Below are positions 1-11,289 of a DNA stretch of 64,000 nucleotides, in pieces; the stretch's first letter is position 1, and each line of letters opens with the position of its first letter. This DNA is from Siphonodentalium dalli (taxonomy: Eukaryota > Mollusca > Scaphopoda > Gadilida > Siphonodentaliidae). The notes beneath the pieces are model-generated. The model searched no databases. It had not been told where the DNA came from and saw nothing but the letters and a program-made list of their open reading frames with translations. The stretch covers positions 181,455,956-181,519,955 of the forward strand of contig CP136063.1 of the NCBI GenBank assembly GCA_032622095.1, read 5' to 3'. The translations under genes and the position numbers were made by a program.

Positions 1-296
1 ATCCCAGCACAACTGTTGAAGTTACGACATGAACAGACCCCAGACAGACCAAAATGCCAACATTTCCAGATAAACAAAGATGAAACACTCTAGAATGGAA
101 AATCCGAACAAAACGATGGAACCCTCTATTTAATGTCCTCATAGTAGTGAACATCCATGCCTAATTTCATTGAGATCCGAGTACTACTGTTCAAGTTATG
201 ACATGAACAGACATCGGACGGACGTATGGATGGACGCACGGACGGACAGGTGCAAAACAGTATACCCCCCCCCTTTTTTTTTAAAGGGGTATACAA
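1..296 (-). repeat. Pearl-like repeat fragment ending in a C/T tract
   Basis: Read on the minus strand, this matches the repeat at 44480-44900: a GGGGTATAC-type end, a GTCC-rich stretch (201-250), then a core with the phrases ATGTCTGTTCATG and CTCGGATCTCAATGAAAT. The arrangement of tetranucleotide microsatellite plus reiterated core is that of bivalve pearl/CvA elements, which are thought to be Helitron-associated. The family name is inferred. It runs off the window edge. Confidence 0.6.
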
Positions 297-963
297 AATT
301 TCCAAAGTTATGTTTGAGAAACTTGATCAAATTGACCTCTCAGTAAAATTCAAAATACTGACTCTGCCCTAGATTAGCTCTAAATGCAATGGATATTCAC
401 AAATTTTCCAGGGTGAGAACCCCCACCATCAGCAGGGGGGGGGGGTCACCCCTCCCAAACCTTCCTCCGCTCAGGCCTTCAGGATATGCCTTTGGCATAT
501 CATTGCCCAAAAACAGGTGTCCTCAAAAAATACCTAGATCTTTCACTGAATGTGGAGGAGAAGGTGGTGTTCTGAAGCCATCATTAAGAGATTGGTACAA
601 GACGGTCACTCCAATATGTGAACAGTGCAGTGGTGCTGGACTGACTCCAGTTGTCGCCAGACCATATGGGAAATATTAGGATTATCAAAGACTATATTAG
701 TATATAGACTAGTATATATGTAAATATTAAAGCATATGTAAGATTGAATTGGAGTTTATAGTTTCTCTGTCATCTGGGTTAACATGATTGGGGCTTAGAA
801 GTGCATAGTTTGGGTTATTGACAAGTATTATACAGTTATTTTTAAAGATACTGAAAAAAAAAAGTTAACCAAAAAAAAAAAGTTAAGCCTACCTACCTAC
901 CCTAATTTTGTTCAGCTCGTTAGCGGAAACAAACGTATTTTTTTGTTAGGCCTTACTATAATC
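297..963. other. No supported gene; low-complexity intergenic DNA
   Basis: There is a run of G at 436-446 and A-rich tracts near 855-890. A 96-codon open frame (389-679, +) shows no domain, is proline/glycine-rich because of the G/C runs, and is not called as a gene. Confidence 0.4.
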
Positions 964-1143
964 TACAGTAATGCTCTAAGTAATCGACTTATTAACTACA
1001 GCAGAATTATGGGTAACTTTTCAGGATTTAGTCGGAAATATGGCTTGTTGCCATTCATCGGAAAGCTCTCCCCGACTAAATCCTGAAAAGTTACCCATAA
1101 TTCTTCTGTGGTTAAGAAGTTGATTACTTAGAGCATTACTGTA
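964..1143. mobile_element. MITE-A copy 1 (right arm shortened)
   Basis: The TACAGTAATGCTCTAA start and TTAGAGCATTACTGTA end are inverted copies, with TA at each edge as expected of Tc1/mariner-type insertion. The left arm runs to the GGAAAGCTCTC centre, but the right arm resumes only at CCGACTAAATCC, so about 40 bases of the palindrome are missing. No coding capacity. Confidence 0.88.
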
Positions 1144-1470
1144 TATCCCCTCTGTATGGTAGAAAAGAAACCAGATTATACTATTGAACATGGCTCTTTA
1201 TTAATCCAATTATAAGCGCAATGAGTCACTAATGACACATGATTTAACCAAAACGAGCGTCAACACTTGCAGTAATGAATCTGAATTTAGTTGACGTAAA
1301 ATAGGTAAACAAATTTGAGCAACAAGGTACAAACTTTGTACAATATTCAGTTATGTTACTTTTCAGGAAAATCAGCTCTTGTGAAACTGATTCAGCTTAT
1401 CTAATAAGCTTAAAAATGTCCCAGTCAGTTATGTCACCAGTAGCATGAAGAAGACAAAAAAAAGACAATT

Positions 1471-1890
1471 TGGAGATGGTCCAGTGGTTAGCGTGGTCCA
1501 GTGGTTAGCGTGTCGGACTTGTATTCGCTGTAAACACATCGATATGGGTTCGCAGCACGTCGCCGGTCATTGAGTCTCCACATAGCAGTGGCTTGGCCGC
1601 TTTGAGCGATGTGCAATTGTCGGATTGCTCGCTGTTTCAAAACCTGTGCCGAGTTGTGACCCTTGAACAAGGCCGCTCGTACTGTGTCAGCTTCGCATCA
1701 CTCATGCGTTAAAAGAGTACCAGTCAGCTTGTCATACTGATGAGTATCAGAGCATGTTCTGATCGAACTGCAATGGCTGCAGCCGGTTCATTGGTTGGCA
1801 TGTACAAATGACTGCATGGGGTAATATTGCACCAAGCGTGTTAGAGCAAGTAATTGGTTAATCGCTATATAAAACTGGTCATTATTAATT
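1471..1890 (+). mobile_element. SINE-A, tRNA-derived, tail interrupted
   Basis: The head is tRNA-like: GTGGTTAGCGTG (A-box-like, duplicated at 1480-1510) and GGGTTCGCAGC (B-box-like, 1548-1558). A conserved body follows (CATAGCAGTGGCTTGGCCGC, AACAAGGCCGCTCGTACTGT), and the tail ends CGCTATATAAAACTGGTCATTATTA. The inverse copy at 54990-55412 matches over the whole length. The ATT tail is cut by the hAT-like element at 1891 and continues at 4108-4125. It is not a functional tRNA: no acceptor stem closes. Confidence 0.75.
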
Positions 1891-4107
1891 CAGGGTTGGC
1901 CAATTTTAATCAAGTGATTTAAATCAAATTTTTTCAAATGATAATAAAAAGTCAAGAAATGTAATATCTAACAGGTTTTCTGTAAACTAAACATGAGTAT
2001 GATTAAACAATATACAAATTGGATAATAGATATGAAACTGTACAGTAATTATCAACCATATAGAAACTACAGCATGGTACCGTATTTTACTGTTCCACCA
2101 ATGGCCTGTTCCACTTTACAGCATTGTTCTTATTGTTTGTAACTACTATACACTCAGATTCAGCACGCCTCACTATACACTGTTTAATTATCTTTCCCCC
2201 TTTTCTCATTGCCATACATGTAAATGCTAACTGAGTATAGCTCTACCATATACTCTGCCATATAACTACTCTAGATAGCTGTCTAGTGCCTATACTTGAT
2301 ATATTGTGTGATCACTGTATGTCCTCAAGTCACTGAGAGCAAACGTGATTGATAAAATATTCAGTTTTCATCTAAAATGGACTAAATTTATTAGTAAAAG
2401 TTTATGCACAGGTCTACCTTTCCAGATATCACAACATTGGAACCCACATGGACCCAAGTGTAATAGTGTATGCATAAAGCACATGGTCACTTAGTCCAAG
2501 TCTTCTCGTACTAAAACCGGCTAAGATATTGGGATGGAGGTGCCGGTCTTTAGTCCGAGTTCCAGGCCCATGCATTCTTATGACACGACTTAAGCGTTTG
2601 TGACCCGCTCAAATAAAACCACAATTATATGAAATAAAATATCACAATTGCGACAATAAACGGATATTTTCCGCAGAAGACATGCTATTTGATCTGAAAC
2701 CCACATCAGTTGTGAATTGAAAGCGGTAATTTAATGCGAAAAGAGATATTTACCGCAATGTTTACAAATTTTTAAAAGTATGCGAACTCAGTTGACCTCG
2801 CGAACTGTGTTCGGCATTTTCCGTTGAAAATATTCCGTAGATTTTCGACTGACCACGCAAATTACGATGAATTCTCCATTGTAATTGTAATTATGTGTGT
2901 CAATAAATAGATTAATTAAACATTGAAGATATAAATGTAATACATTAAATAAATTACGGGGAATTACAACCCTCTCAAAGTTTAAAACAGTGTAAACACA
3001 ACGACCATTAGAATAAATAATATGGTGCTACATTTCCCACATTTGGTGGACTTCAGCGAAATTAAGATATATACTAAGCGAACAGAGCAATATACTGCTC
3101 TTGTTAAGCACACAAAAAATCAAACAAAATTTGTATAAATTTTTAACCTTAAGTTTGAAAAGTCCCACTAAAACGGAAGAACTATATTTCGAAACTGTGT
3201 GATTCGGTTCTCCGATTATTTTATCAACACAAAAGTCAAAATGCACATGGATGAAAATCACACGCATGGCAAGTCAGACACAAGAGTTCTAATTTGCTCC
3301 AATTTTGACATGTTGCTTGCGAAAATTGTCAACAAAACTACCTTTCTGATCCTCCATTATGTCATTAAGTTTTTAGTGCGGGAATTGTTCTCAAAGCACA
3401 TTGGAAACTGGACTTTGCGGCGATCGGGTTTCGCTATTTTGTTCGGAAAACCCCGCGCTATATATAGAAATGGAAACTAGAATACTCAGAACAAACACCG
3501 GACAATGCCGAAGTTCTTCGGAACCTGAGTTCGGCTTTCAGTTAAGTAAACAAACAGAAAAAACAGTGATGTTGGTGACAATCAACCGGAATATTCTATG
3601 CGTAATTTAACATGAAAGTTAGATTATTATACACCATTATGACCATAAGATGTCTCTCTTTCCGATGTATATAGCATCATGTATTGATTCATTAGGTAAA
3701 TCGAGTAAAATACACCACAGATTCCCGCCACAGATCGTGGGCGTAACTCGTGTGATAGGATTGGTATGCAAGCGGGCTTGGACTAAAAACAGCAAATCGC
3801 CATCCCAATATCTTAGCTGGTTTTAGTACAAGAAGACTTGGACTAGTGGTCACACTATATCTGTACTGCCATGTATGTGTGTTTCATTGGTATACAAAAA
3901 ATAATAAAAAAATCACAGAATTATGATTAATCCAGCCTTGGATATAATAAGCAACACCTTTCAGAACCTTTATCAGAGAAATTGCACAATTACATATTTT
4001 CATAACATTTAGAAAACAAATCAAATAAATCGATTTAAATAAAAAAAATCTTGATTTAAATCAAATAATCAATTTATTTGATTTATTTAAAAAAATCACC
4101 AACCCTG
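1891..4107 (+). mobile_element. Non-autonomous hAT-like element with a nested insertion
   Basis: It starts CAGGGTTGG and ends CCAACCCTG. Both ends are rich in GATTTAAATCAA repeats. A second, inverted copy lies at about 33488-34303 and a left-end fragment at 36828-37069. Without the nested element (2492-3845) it is about 860 bp, like the 33.5 kb copy. It sits inside the ATT tail of SINE-A, so the 8-bp target duplication cannot be read cleanly (TATTAATT against ATTATTAT). No transposase is visible. Confidence 0.7.
2492..3845. mobile_element. 1.35 kb element with inverted ends, nested in the hAT-like copy
   Basis: The left end TAGTCCAAGTCTTCTCGTAC and the inverse of the right end match over about 45 bases, including CTAAGATATTGGGATGG. 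Flanks carry ATGGTCACT and GTGGTCACA (7 of 9 identical). The related copy at 33.5-34.3 kb lacks this block at the same place. The inside has short open frames (for example 3199-3480, +) with no recognisable domain. Superfamily not assigned; a 9-bp duplication would suit a Mutator-like element. Confidence 0.6.
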
Positions 4108-4129
4108 ATTATTATTATTATTTTTCTTT

Positions 4130-4612
4130 GAACATATCGCGTTGATTATTGTTGCCCATATATTGAAGATGTGCAACATGTATATAGATGACGGAAAAAT
4201 TATTTTTTGACGGAGTTATTAACCCTTTTCGACTTAGAAAATTTCAACATTTTTTTTCATTTTCTGTATGAGGGTACCTTCATGGTGTAATCAACTCCTC
4301 CTACAGTTTTCATTCTAGAGATTTGTAACCTCAGAATATTGTTGCCCATATATTGAAGATGTGCAACATGTATATAGATGACAGAAAAATTATTTTTTGA
4401 CGGAGTTATTAACCCTTTTCGACTTAGAAAATTTCAACATTATTTTTCATTTTCTGTATGAGGGTACCTTCGTGGTGTAATCAACTCCTCCTACAGTTTT
4501 GATCATAGATATTTGAAACTTCAGAGTATTGTTACCCACATATTGAAGATGTGCAACATGTATATAGATGACGGAAAAATTATTTTTTTATGGAGTTATT
4601 AACCCTTTTAAT
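4130..4612. repeat. Tandem repeat, ~189 bp unit, about 2.5 copies
   Basis: Units start at about 4150, 4338 and 4527 with TGTTGCCCATATATTGAAGA. Each contains ATGTGCAACATGTATATAGA, GACGGAGTTATTAACCC and CGACTTAGAAAATTTCAAC. The CGACTTAGAA phrase recurs in the pearl-like array at 27.6-28.2 kb, so this is probably a truncated core of that superfamily. Confidence 0.75.
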
Positions 4613-5067
4613 TTCTTCAACAAAGCGGCATCGACTTGCCACGTTTTCGGGGGACACTGTGGTCTGCTGACCTTTTATTTATATTGATTTTAAAATCTGT
4701 TATATTGGGGACATAATTTGAGCCTTATTTAGTGACATCAAATATGACCCTGGGCTTCTCCCAGGTTCCAAATGAAAGAAGGCTGCCGAATAATAGTAGA
4801 GGGGGGAAATATCCCAAAATCAAATAAGAGTAGGGGGCGGAATAGAAGTGAGTGAAAATTAAATTGAAGGATATTCTCAAAACTTCACTTGTATTTTGAG
4901 TACACTTAGTGTAGTATGTGCTTGTAACAATGGTTATAAGGCCATGGTTAACCGTTTATTAAGTTTATGGTTAGCGTCATCCACGATTCTGAGAATTAAA
5001 TGCAAACTGCTTTAATTGTGGTGATTATTCATTATTAATTATTCATGATAGGTTTCTGAAGATACTT
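4613..5067. other. No supported gene
   Basis: AT-rich single-copy-looking sequence; no open frame or strong repeat seen. Confidence 0.4.
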
Positions 5068-5162
5068 ACACAAGCCCCTGGGGAAAATAACAGATGTACC
5101 TATATATACTATAGTCTATACCAGTCACTGGTATCTGGTATTTTTCCCTAGGGGCCTGTGAT
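5068..5162. repeat. Short imperfect palindrome
   Basis: The CAAGCCCCTGGGGAAAATAA left half pairs with TTTTTCCCTAGGGGCCTGTG on the right, around an AT-rich centre. Probably a small fold-back repeat; family not identified. Confidence 0.55.
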
Positions 5163-5300
5163 AACTTATATACCTTAGTGCACATGTAATTATAATATAA
5201 CATAATAATTAACACCAATCTTAGTAAACGTTACTATCTGAATTTTACAAGGCACACTTATTGGGAGAATGGATTTGTGCATTTGAGTTTATAGATAATT

Positions 5301-5439
5301 CCCAGAAGATGAGGCCTAAGCAGAATGAGGTCGCCAGAGGATGAATTTGGTGATGCTAGCATGCTGTGTGGTATAGTGTCAATAAACTCACCGTCTAGGA
5401 CCTCATTCTGTAATGTCAGACATACTATATCCAGGCTTG
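5301..5439. mobile_element. MITE-B (hAT-like) copy, partial left end
   Basis: It contains the family hairpin: GCAGAATGAGGTC...GAATTTGGTGATGCTAGC paired with CACCGTCTAGGACCTCATTC. It ends in CAGACATACTATATCCAGGCTTG, the family terminus. The left side begins at the internal CCCAGAAGATGAGGCCTAAG motif, so the left terminus is missing. Confidence 0.75.
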
Positions 5440-5849
5440 GACTCCTGTCATGATTTCACCAGTTGGAAGCAGAACATCAAAGAGTCTGCACATGCCCAGT
5501 ATCAATTAGTGGACCCCATAACTCGGAATCATTTTAAAATTAGCTTAACCATTTGATGACTGTAGTTAACAATTGGGTAGTTAACAATTGATGGGTAGTT
5601 AACAATTCCCATTTATTCATTTGTAGGGATGTTTAGAAAATTACTTATTTTTTAATGGCTTATTTGGAACTTTCGACATTTTCCATATATAAGATGATAT
5701 AAATCACTGTTTCAGGCCTCGAAATTGGCCACAGCAATAAGCAATGGAATCAAACATTCCACATCATTAAATTTGCCGTGTGACTTTTTTCCTAATTTTG
5801 AGGGCTGCACTGTTGGAGTCATCAGATTGAAGTGAACATTCTTGCCCAA

Positions 5850-6066
5850 TACAGTAAAGCCCTAAATAATCAACTCCTTAACCACAGCAGAATTATGGGT
5901 AATTTTTCAGGATTCAGTCGGAAATATGGCTTGTTGCCATTCATCGGAAAGATCTCACTGAGAGCTTTCCGATGAATGGCAACAAGCCATATTTCCGACT
6001 AAATCCTGAAAATTTACCCATAATTCTGCTGTGGTTAAGGAGTCGAATATTTAGGGCATTACTGTA
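5850..6066. mobile_element. MITE-A copy 2, near full palindrome
   Basis: TACAGTAAAGCCCTAAAT to ATTTAGGGCATTACTGTA with both arms complete and GAGAGCTTTCC at the centre. Flanked by TA. Confidence 0.92.
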
Positions 6067-6811
6067 TACAGATTGATAGCTTTCATCCATCATTCTTGAT
6101 GTACTAGATGTACTGTAGATACTTTGTAGTACATTTACCTCTCATCATGGACCAGCCTAGAGGGTGACTTGGGAGACATCTTCTCCCTAAAATTTGCCAC
6201 TGCTCCATATTTTCATCCCAGGGAGCAGTGAATTCTCTCTCATATACTAGAATCCATATGTCCGAACAGCATATTTAAAGTATTTCCTGATTATAATGGT
6301 GTTCTTAATACTCACTATAAATGGTTTTATAAATGGGCTCTTGTGTTGCATAATACCTATTGGCTCATAGCAGGGTGATGTTGGGGTGTAAATTGAACTT
6401 CAGCCATTGTTACTTTTGCCTGATGAGTCAACTTCTCCATAATAACCAAACAGGGAGAAGTGACTTCTAGGCTTGAATTTTGAAACCTCCAGGCAGGTCC
6501 CTGCCTCTCATTGGCAGAATCATGCCCTGAAAATTTATCGAGGAATAATGAAATCCGAATGAAAGGTGAAATAATCTTATACATAGTTCAGATGTCATGT
6601 TTTCTGATATGATAGCTGGTACAACTGGTGGTCGGAGTGTTCGGCAATATAGTTGAATGTTATCGAGGGAGACATTCCATACTCGAGTGTGTGACAAATT
6701 TCATATATTTCAAGTGGGTATACTCAGGTTGGTGGAAGCAATGAAGGGCAAGGGAGACATTCACGGATTCTAGGATGGGTGACATGTAATAAACACAGAA
6801 TGACACGTGTT
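6067..6811. other. No supported gene
   Basis: Overlapping minus-strand open frames of 75-79 codons (6357-6899) show no domain or splice context. No clear repeat was recognised apart from short AT-rich tracts. Confidence 0.4.
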
Positions 6812-6925
6812 TTAATGAGTTTTTGATACGGCACTTGTGCCATTGCAGAAGTATAGAACTCGAAGCTGCACCTCTCGTTCTATTCTTCCACGCAAGCACT
6901 CGTGCTGTATCAACAAACTCATTAA
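6812..6925. repeat. Small inverted repeat, TTAATGAG...CTCATTAA
   Basis: GTTTTTGATACGGCACTTGTG pairs imperfectly with the CACTCGTGCTGTATCAACAAAC right half around a TTCTATTCTTCCAC centre. A diverged relative is at 56695-56790, so this is a dispersed family. Confidence 0.6.
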
Positions 6926-7375
6926 CAATTTAACACACTCATGTCATTTTGTGTATGTACTGGCATTTGTTTATGGAAAGGAGGTGGAGACTGGAGCTCC
7001 TATATGCCCCACCCTTCACCACCGCTCAGTATGCTGTCCTATACTATTAGTTTTAAACACAAGAGCCCATAATATGCCATTAACACAGGGAAATATCCAG
7101 AGGTTTTTGTGGACCCCTGTTTTCCAGATGAGAATATCCCCATATACATTTAGGTGACACAGTACAGGCTTTACGTAATTGGGAATTATTTCTATGAGTG
7201 ACAGAGAATAAAGAAAAAGAATTGTCATTGTAAAAAATCAGTGTAATATTATAAAAAATGTTTGTACATTTCTGGGATTTTGTATTTCTATTTTTTATGA
7301 AATTAATTGAGCTTGAGGACTTTAAAATCTTAAAAACATAAAGGAGGAGTCTTTCCAGGTCTAAAAAAAATAAAT
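6926..7375. other. No supported gene
   Basis: A 106-codon open frame (6837-7157, +) begins inside the inverted repeat and has no recognisable domain. Confidence 0.35.
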
Positions 7376-7488
7376 TTGAGGTCCCCAGATGGTAAATTTA
7401 GTGACGCTACTCCCACGCAGTGGGCTAGTATCACTAGAATCACCCTCTGGGGGACCTCATTCTACTTAGGCCTCATCTTCTCTTTATT
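7376..7488. mobile_element. MITE-B hairpin fragment
   Basis: TTTGAGGTCCCCAGATGGTAAATT pairs with the CACCCTCTGGGGGACCTCATTCTAC right arm, followed by TTAGGCCTCATCTTC, the internal motif of longer family members. Both outer termini are absent. Confidence 0.75.
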
Positions 7489-7864
7489 ATCAAACTAGCT
7501 CAACCAGGCTCCTGTGTGAATTTTCCACACATTTGGACTTAAATATTCACATAGGTTCATATTCGACTTATTTGATTCTGAAATAAGCCAAGCCCATAGT
7601 GGATTTATAACCGTTATTCTGTTGGATGGCGCAGGTCACAGTGAAAACATATATATAAAGAGTGTTTGCAAATAATGGTCTGCAAATATTTTTTTTTTAA
7701 GTCAAAATTTTTGAAAAACTAACGCCGTTATAACATCCACCCCCAGCCCACCCTGAGTCTTTCACAATCTAAGTGAGTTTCTGCGAATTGTAAATTTTAG
7801 GGTAAAAAATTTGGAACAAACAGACTCTCCCGTTTGGATTGGGCTCATATTCAGTACATTGTTG

Positions 7865-7889
7865 CCCCCCCCCCCCCCCCCCCCCCCCC
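7865..7889. repeat. Poly-C run (25)
   Basis: An uninterrupted homopolymer of 25 C. It is a likely assembly weak point, and the length should not be trusted. Confidence 0.95.
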
Positions 7890-8009
7890 AAAATCCGTAA
7901 GTCACAAATCAGGATGAGTCACCTCTATATTACGTGTATTTCCACTTCATGAAATATAAGCTCTATGCACTATTATAAAAGATGTCAGCGTTTATGCCAT
8001 ACATTTTTG

Positions 8010-8345
8010 TCCCTCATCTTACTATTATTAGCTAGATCCATGCCAGTGGTTTATATGAGCTATTAATTAGATCCCTTGATAATTACAATGTGAAATAAAT
8101 ACCATAGTTATAGGATCAGCCATATTACATGACAGAGCTATAAAAGGCTGTCATTGTACTGTTCTTATCATAGCAAGGCTTCATGCTAAGATTATTTGAT
8201 CATCAATCATTCTAGTATTTTTGACTGATAGGGCTGGATGTGTTTCTTCTATTTCTATACTCTCACCTGATTGGATTGGAAAAATCATTTTCATTTCTGG
8301 ATTTGCAGGTATGATTGATTTATTGATTTCTTAGGTAAGTTTGGC
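8010..8345 (+). repeat. Dispersed segment, block 1 of the expanded copy
   Basis: It matches 18486-18800 in the same orientation: GTGAAATAAAT, CTGTCATTGTACTGTTCTTA, and CTGGATTTGCAGGTATGATTG. It includes a TATAAAAGG box-like string (8139-8147) and a TTTGCAG/GTATG splice-like junction, so an old promoter or gene fragment is possible. No open frame supports a gene. Confidence 0.55.
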
Positions 8346-8354
8346 TGTATTTAT

Positions 8355-8829
8355 TTAACCCTTTCTTTACTAAATACCTAAATTTACAGGTACAGTAATG
8401 CCCTAAATAATCGAGTCCTTAACCACAGCAGAATTATGGGTAATTTTTCATGATTTAGTCGGAAATATGGATTGTCGCCATTCAGCGGAAAGCTCTCACT
8501 GTTGCCATTCAGCGGAAAGCTCTCAGTGAGAGCTTTCCAATGAATGGCAACAAGCCATATTTCCGACTAAAACCTGAAAAATTACCCATAATTCTGCTGT
8601 GATTAAGGAGTCAATCATTTAGGGCATTACTGTAGTTCCTTTAGGAAATTTTCGGAACATTTTCCTTCAATAAATAATATGATTCCTTCTGAACTTCTAT
8701 CATCTTTTCGACTGTCTGTCGTCGATCTGCTCAATTTTTTCTGAATACCCCTCCAAATAAATAATAGGCCATTCCCATGTATACAATTATAACTGGGTGG
8801 GAGAATCCATTTAGTATAGAATGTGTTAA
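8355..8829. mobile_element. MITE-E copy split by MITE-A
   Basis: It starts TTAACCCTTTCTTTACTAAA and ends GGAGAATCCATTTAGTATAGAATGTGTTAA. TTAA lies at both edges, the hallmark of piggyBac-type target choice. MITE-A copy 3 (8391-8634) interrupts it, leaving about 231 bp of MITE-E. MITE-A is therefore the younger insertion here. Confidence 0.65.
8391..8634. mobile_element. MITE-A copy 3
   Basis: TACAGTAATGCCCTAAATAA to AGGGCATTACTGTA. The centre carries an extra direct copy of TTGCCATTCAGCGGAAAGCTC, making it longer than the ~217 bp norm. Confidence 0.9.
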
Positions 8830-8984
8830 GGGCGCTCATAGTCAGGGGTGGCAGAATCACTGAAGGGCAAGGGGGCTCAACTTTCAGAAGGGCACCTTTC
8901 TCAAAGTAAATTTTGCATTTGCACAGGTATCTGTCAAGGGCAGGTGGGTGCTGGAGCCCTGGCATGTCCACCCCTAATCCATAT

Positions 8985-10240
8985 GCCTGCGTCTACGGTG
9001 CCACCACAGAATGCCGGCTGATACGGACCCTCGCTCTTACGGACCATGGCTCATACAGACCCTGGCTCATACGGATCTCAATCAAATTATACAATTTTAT
9101 TTATATTATTCTTTATTTAAATAAATTAAAATACTGGCAACATACATACTAAAATAAAAAAAATGTGAATATAATGAGGCACAACAAAAGTGTAACAACG
9201 TTCCACGAAACGATCATTATTTATACTAGAGCGTACAGCTTGGGGTTCAACAATCTGCTGGCAGTAATCTTCATTCACAAGTAGTCTGTCCACAAGAACA
9301 TCAATTTCCCTCGTTTTCCTCTCCTATCGTCGACGCATCTTCCCTTCAGAAACCTTCAGGTTCAATGCAGCCAATATAACCTCCCGAAAAGCCGACTGAT
9401 ATATCGACATGAAGTACAATTAGATATTGTGGAATTAAAAATGAATTATGCCAGTCATATTTATTGGATTTTGGACTGGGCCTGGGAGGATTTGGAATGG
9501 GCGGCACCCGTTCCCTACAGCCCACTTTGTAATTTTGGATGGGGTCACGAAAGGGTTTAACATTTTACATGACATTGAAAATGATCTAGGCATATATTTT
9601 TTTTCTTTATTTTCTTTTTTGGTTTCTTTTTTTTGTTTTGCGTTCTGTTGTTGTAGGTGGTTGAGACAAGCGGAGAGCTTCAGCTGTATGTTGTTCTGTG
9701 ACTTCACATCTGGCCATGGTCTCCTCTGTTGTTTTAATAAGGGCTGACAATCTTGCCATGATCTCTGCAAACTGTTCCGCTGAGGAGCCAGTACAGTTGT
9801 TGTTGTTGGTGCTGCTGGTCGTGGTGGCGATGGATGACTCCGGACTGATGTATTCCGGAGTCATCGGGTTGAATGAAGATTCTGTCTCCATCACGGCATC
9901 AGCAGCAGCAGCCAGTTGTATTTTTACAAACATGTTTTCACAACAAATCAAACTCAGTGGATTCATGCTGATCACCAATCACTGACCATTCATCACCGCA
10001 TGGCTGTTTTTACAACGATATCATAAATATAAAGGGATCATACGCACATGTTTATACAATGGTAGGATTACCGATCAGGCATGCACACGATACATATTTT
10101 AATTTATAGGTCTGTATGAACCGGGGTCCGTAAGAGCCAGGGTCCGTATCAGTCTGTGGTCGGTATGAGCCAGGGTCCGTATCAGCCAGGGTCCGTAAGA
10201 GCCAGGGTCCGTATCAGCCGCATAGCCCACCACAGACGCT
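8985..10240 (-). mobile_element. ~1.25 kb element with GGCTGATACGGACCCT inverted ends
   Basis: The left end (9014-9077) and right end (10108-10222) are inverted and each repeats the phrase GGCTCTTACGGACCCT in tandem. The TIR seems to extend out to GCGTCT on both sides, but the exact edges and target duplication were not resolved. The inside carries a minus-strand remnant frame. A Harbinger-like origin is possible but unproven. Confidence 0.55.
9607..9978 (-). pseudogene. Possible remnant of an element-borne accessory protein
   Basis: This is a 123-codon open frame with no ATG at its first codon (first Met is residue 4). The middle is Ser/Thr/Asn-rich (residues ~45-65). The C-terminal third is a likely helix (AEIMARLSALIKTTEETMA) followed by a basic tail rich in Lys/Arg. 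This pattern, inside a terminal-inverted-repeat element, would fit the tail of a DNA-binding accessory protein of the Myb/SANT kind, but no SANT domain is visible. More minus-strand coding-like sequence may lie at 9240-9400. I do not recognise the protein. It may be chance. Confidence 0.25.
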
Positions 10241-10433
10241 GCGATTTTATATTGCTGATGGGTACAATCCCACTTGGAGAAAAGTTGCAAGCCTGCAGAT
10301 GCTGAAATGATAGACCCTTCTACTAGCTGAAGTCCATGCTGTATACCTGTAGGTCTCTAGTGTGAAAAGAAAACCAAAAAGGCAAAGGGTTATATTTCGT
10401 TCATCTCATTATGCAAATATAGATACAGTAATG

Positions 10434-10640
10434 CCCTAAGTAATCGACTCCTTAACCACAACAGAATTATGGGTAACTTTTCAGGATTTGGTCGGAAATA
10501 TGGCTTGTTGCCATTCATTGGAAAGCTCTCCCTGAGAGCTTTCCGATGAATGGCAACAAGCCATATTTCCGACTAAATCCTGAAATGTTACCCATAATTC
10601 TGCTGTGGTTAAGGAGTCGATTACTTAGGGCATTACTGTA
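10434..10640. mobile_element. MITE-A copy 4
   Basis: Complete palindrome TACAGTAATGCCCTAAGTAA to TTACTTAGGGCATTACTGTA with a GAGAGCTTTCC centre and TA flanks. Confidence 0.93.
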
Positions 10641-11089
10641 TATGGCATGTATCTCAAGTTTCTAAACTGAACTCTAGCTCATTTCTTTATTTGAACTTGA
10701 ACAAATATATGTAATGTACATTTTTATTTTGTTCCCTGCAATTTCTGCTCTGCTTTCGCAATATCAGCAATTGTGGTGGCCAGGGCTTTGGCTCTCTTCT
10801 CTCTGTCAACGTAGCATCAGGCTGAAACATAATATAAACACTCCCTTTCCGGCCTCAACTAATTAAAAGTGTCTCCTTTGAAGAAGTCCAATGGGTTTTA
10901 TTTGTTGTTTGCGCATGTTGACAAGGACACACCACAATTTTCCTTGTAAAAATCAAACATTGATTGCTACGATATGACTGCGGTCTTGCCGTGACCATGC
11001 AGTGTATGCTTGCCATGCACAGTGGGTGCTCCACCAGTGATTTTCTCCGCCTGCGATTTAAAATGCAATGTCTGCTGTCACACTAATAG

Positions 11090-11225
11090 TGTACACAATG
11101 TCGTACTTGGAAGATATGTGTATTGTTTATCAGTGGATAGAGCATTCACAATACATCACAAAGATGAAAATAAATCTTGTCAGTTAAGTAAACTCAGCTT
11201 GAGATATTCATGATAATCCCTTTTC
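11090..11225 (+). repeat. Dispersed segment, block 2 (left flank of the 5.3 kb element)
   Basis: It matches 18855-18957 collinearly: ATCAGTGGATAGAGCATTC, CAGCTTGAGATATTCATGATAATCCC. The 18.9 kb copy continues uninterrupted into CTTTTCAAATTTAAAG, and here that sequence resumes only at 16516. Confidence 0.75.
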
Positions 11226-11289
11226 TACGGAAGCCTATTAGGGCCATATAATTTTTGTTATATATTCATTAAAAAATTTCCTTTTTTAT

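Noticed and set aside
389-679. 96-codon plus-strand frame
   Set aside because: Rich in Gly/Pro from G/C runs, no recognised domain, no supporting exon structure.
1477-1560. Possible tRNA gene
   Set aside because: A and B box-like strings are present but no cloverleaf closes, and the same head recurs in SINE-A copies.
8139-8330. TATAAAAGG box plus TTTGCAG/GTATG junction as a host promoter and splice site
   Set aside because: The whole block is repeated at 18.5 kb and no open frame follows in either copy.
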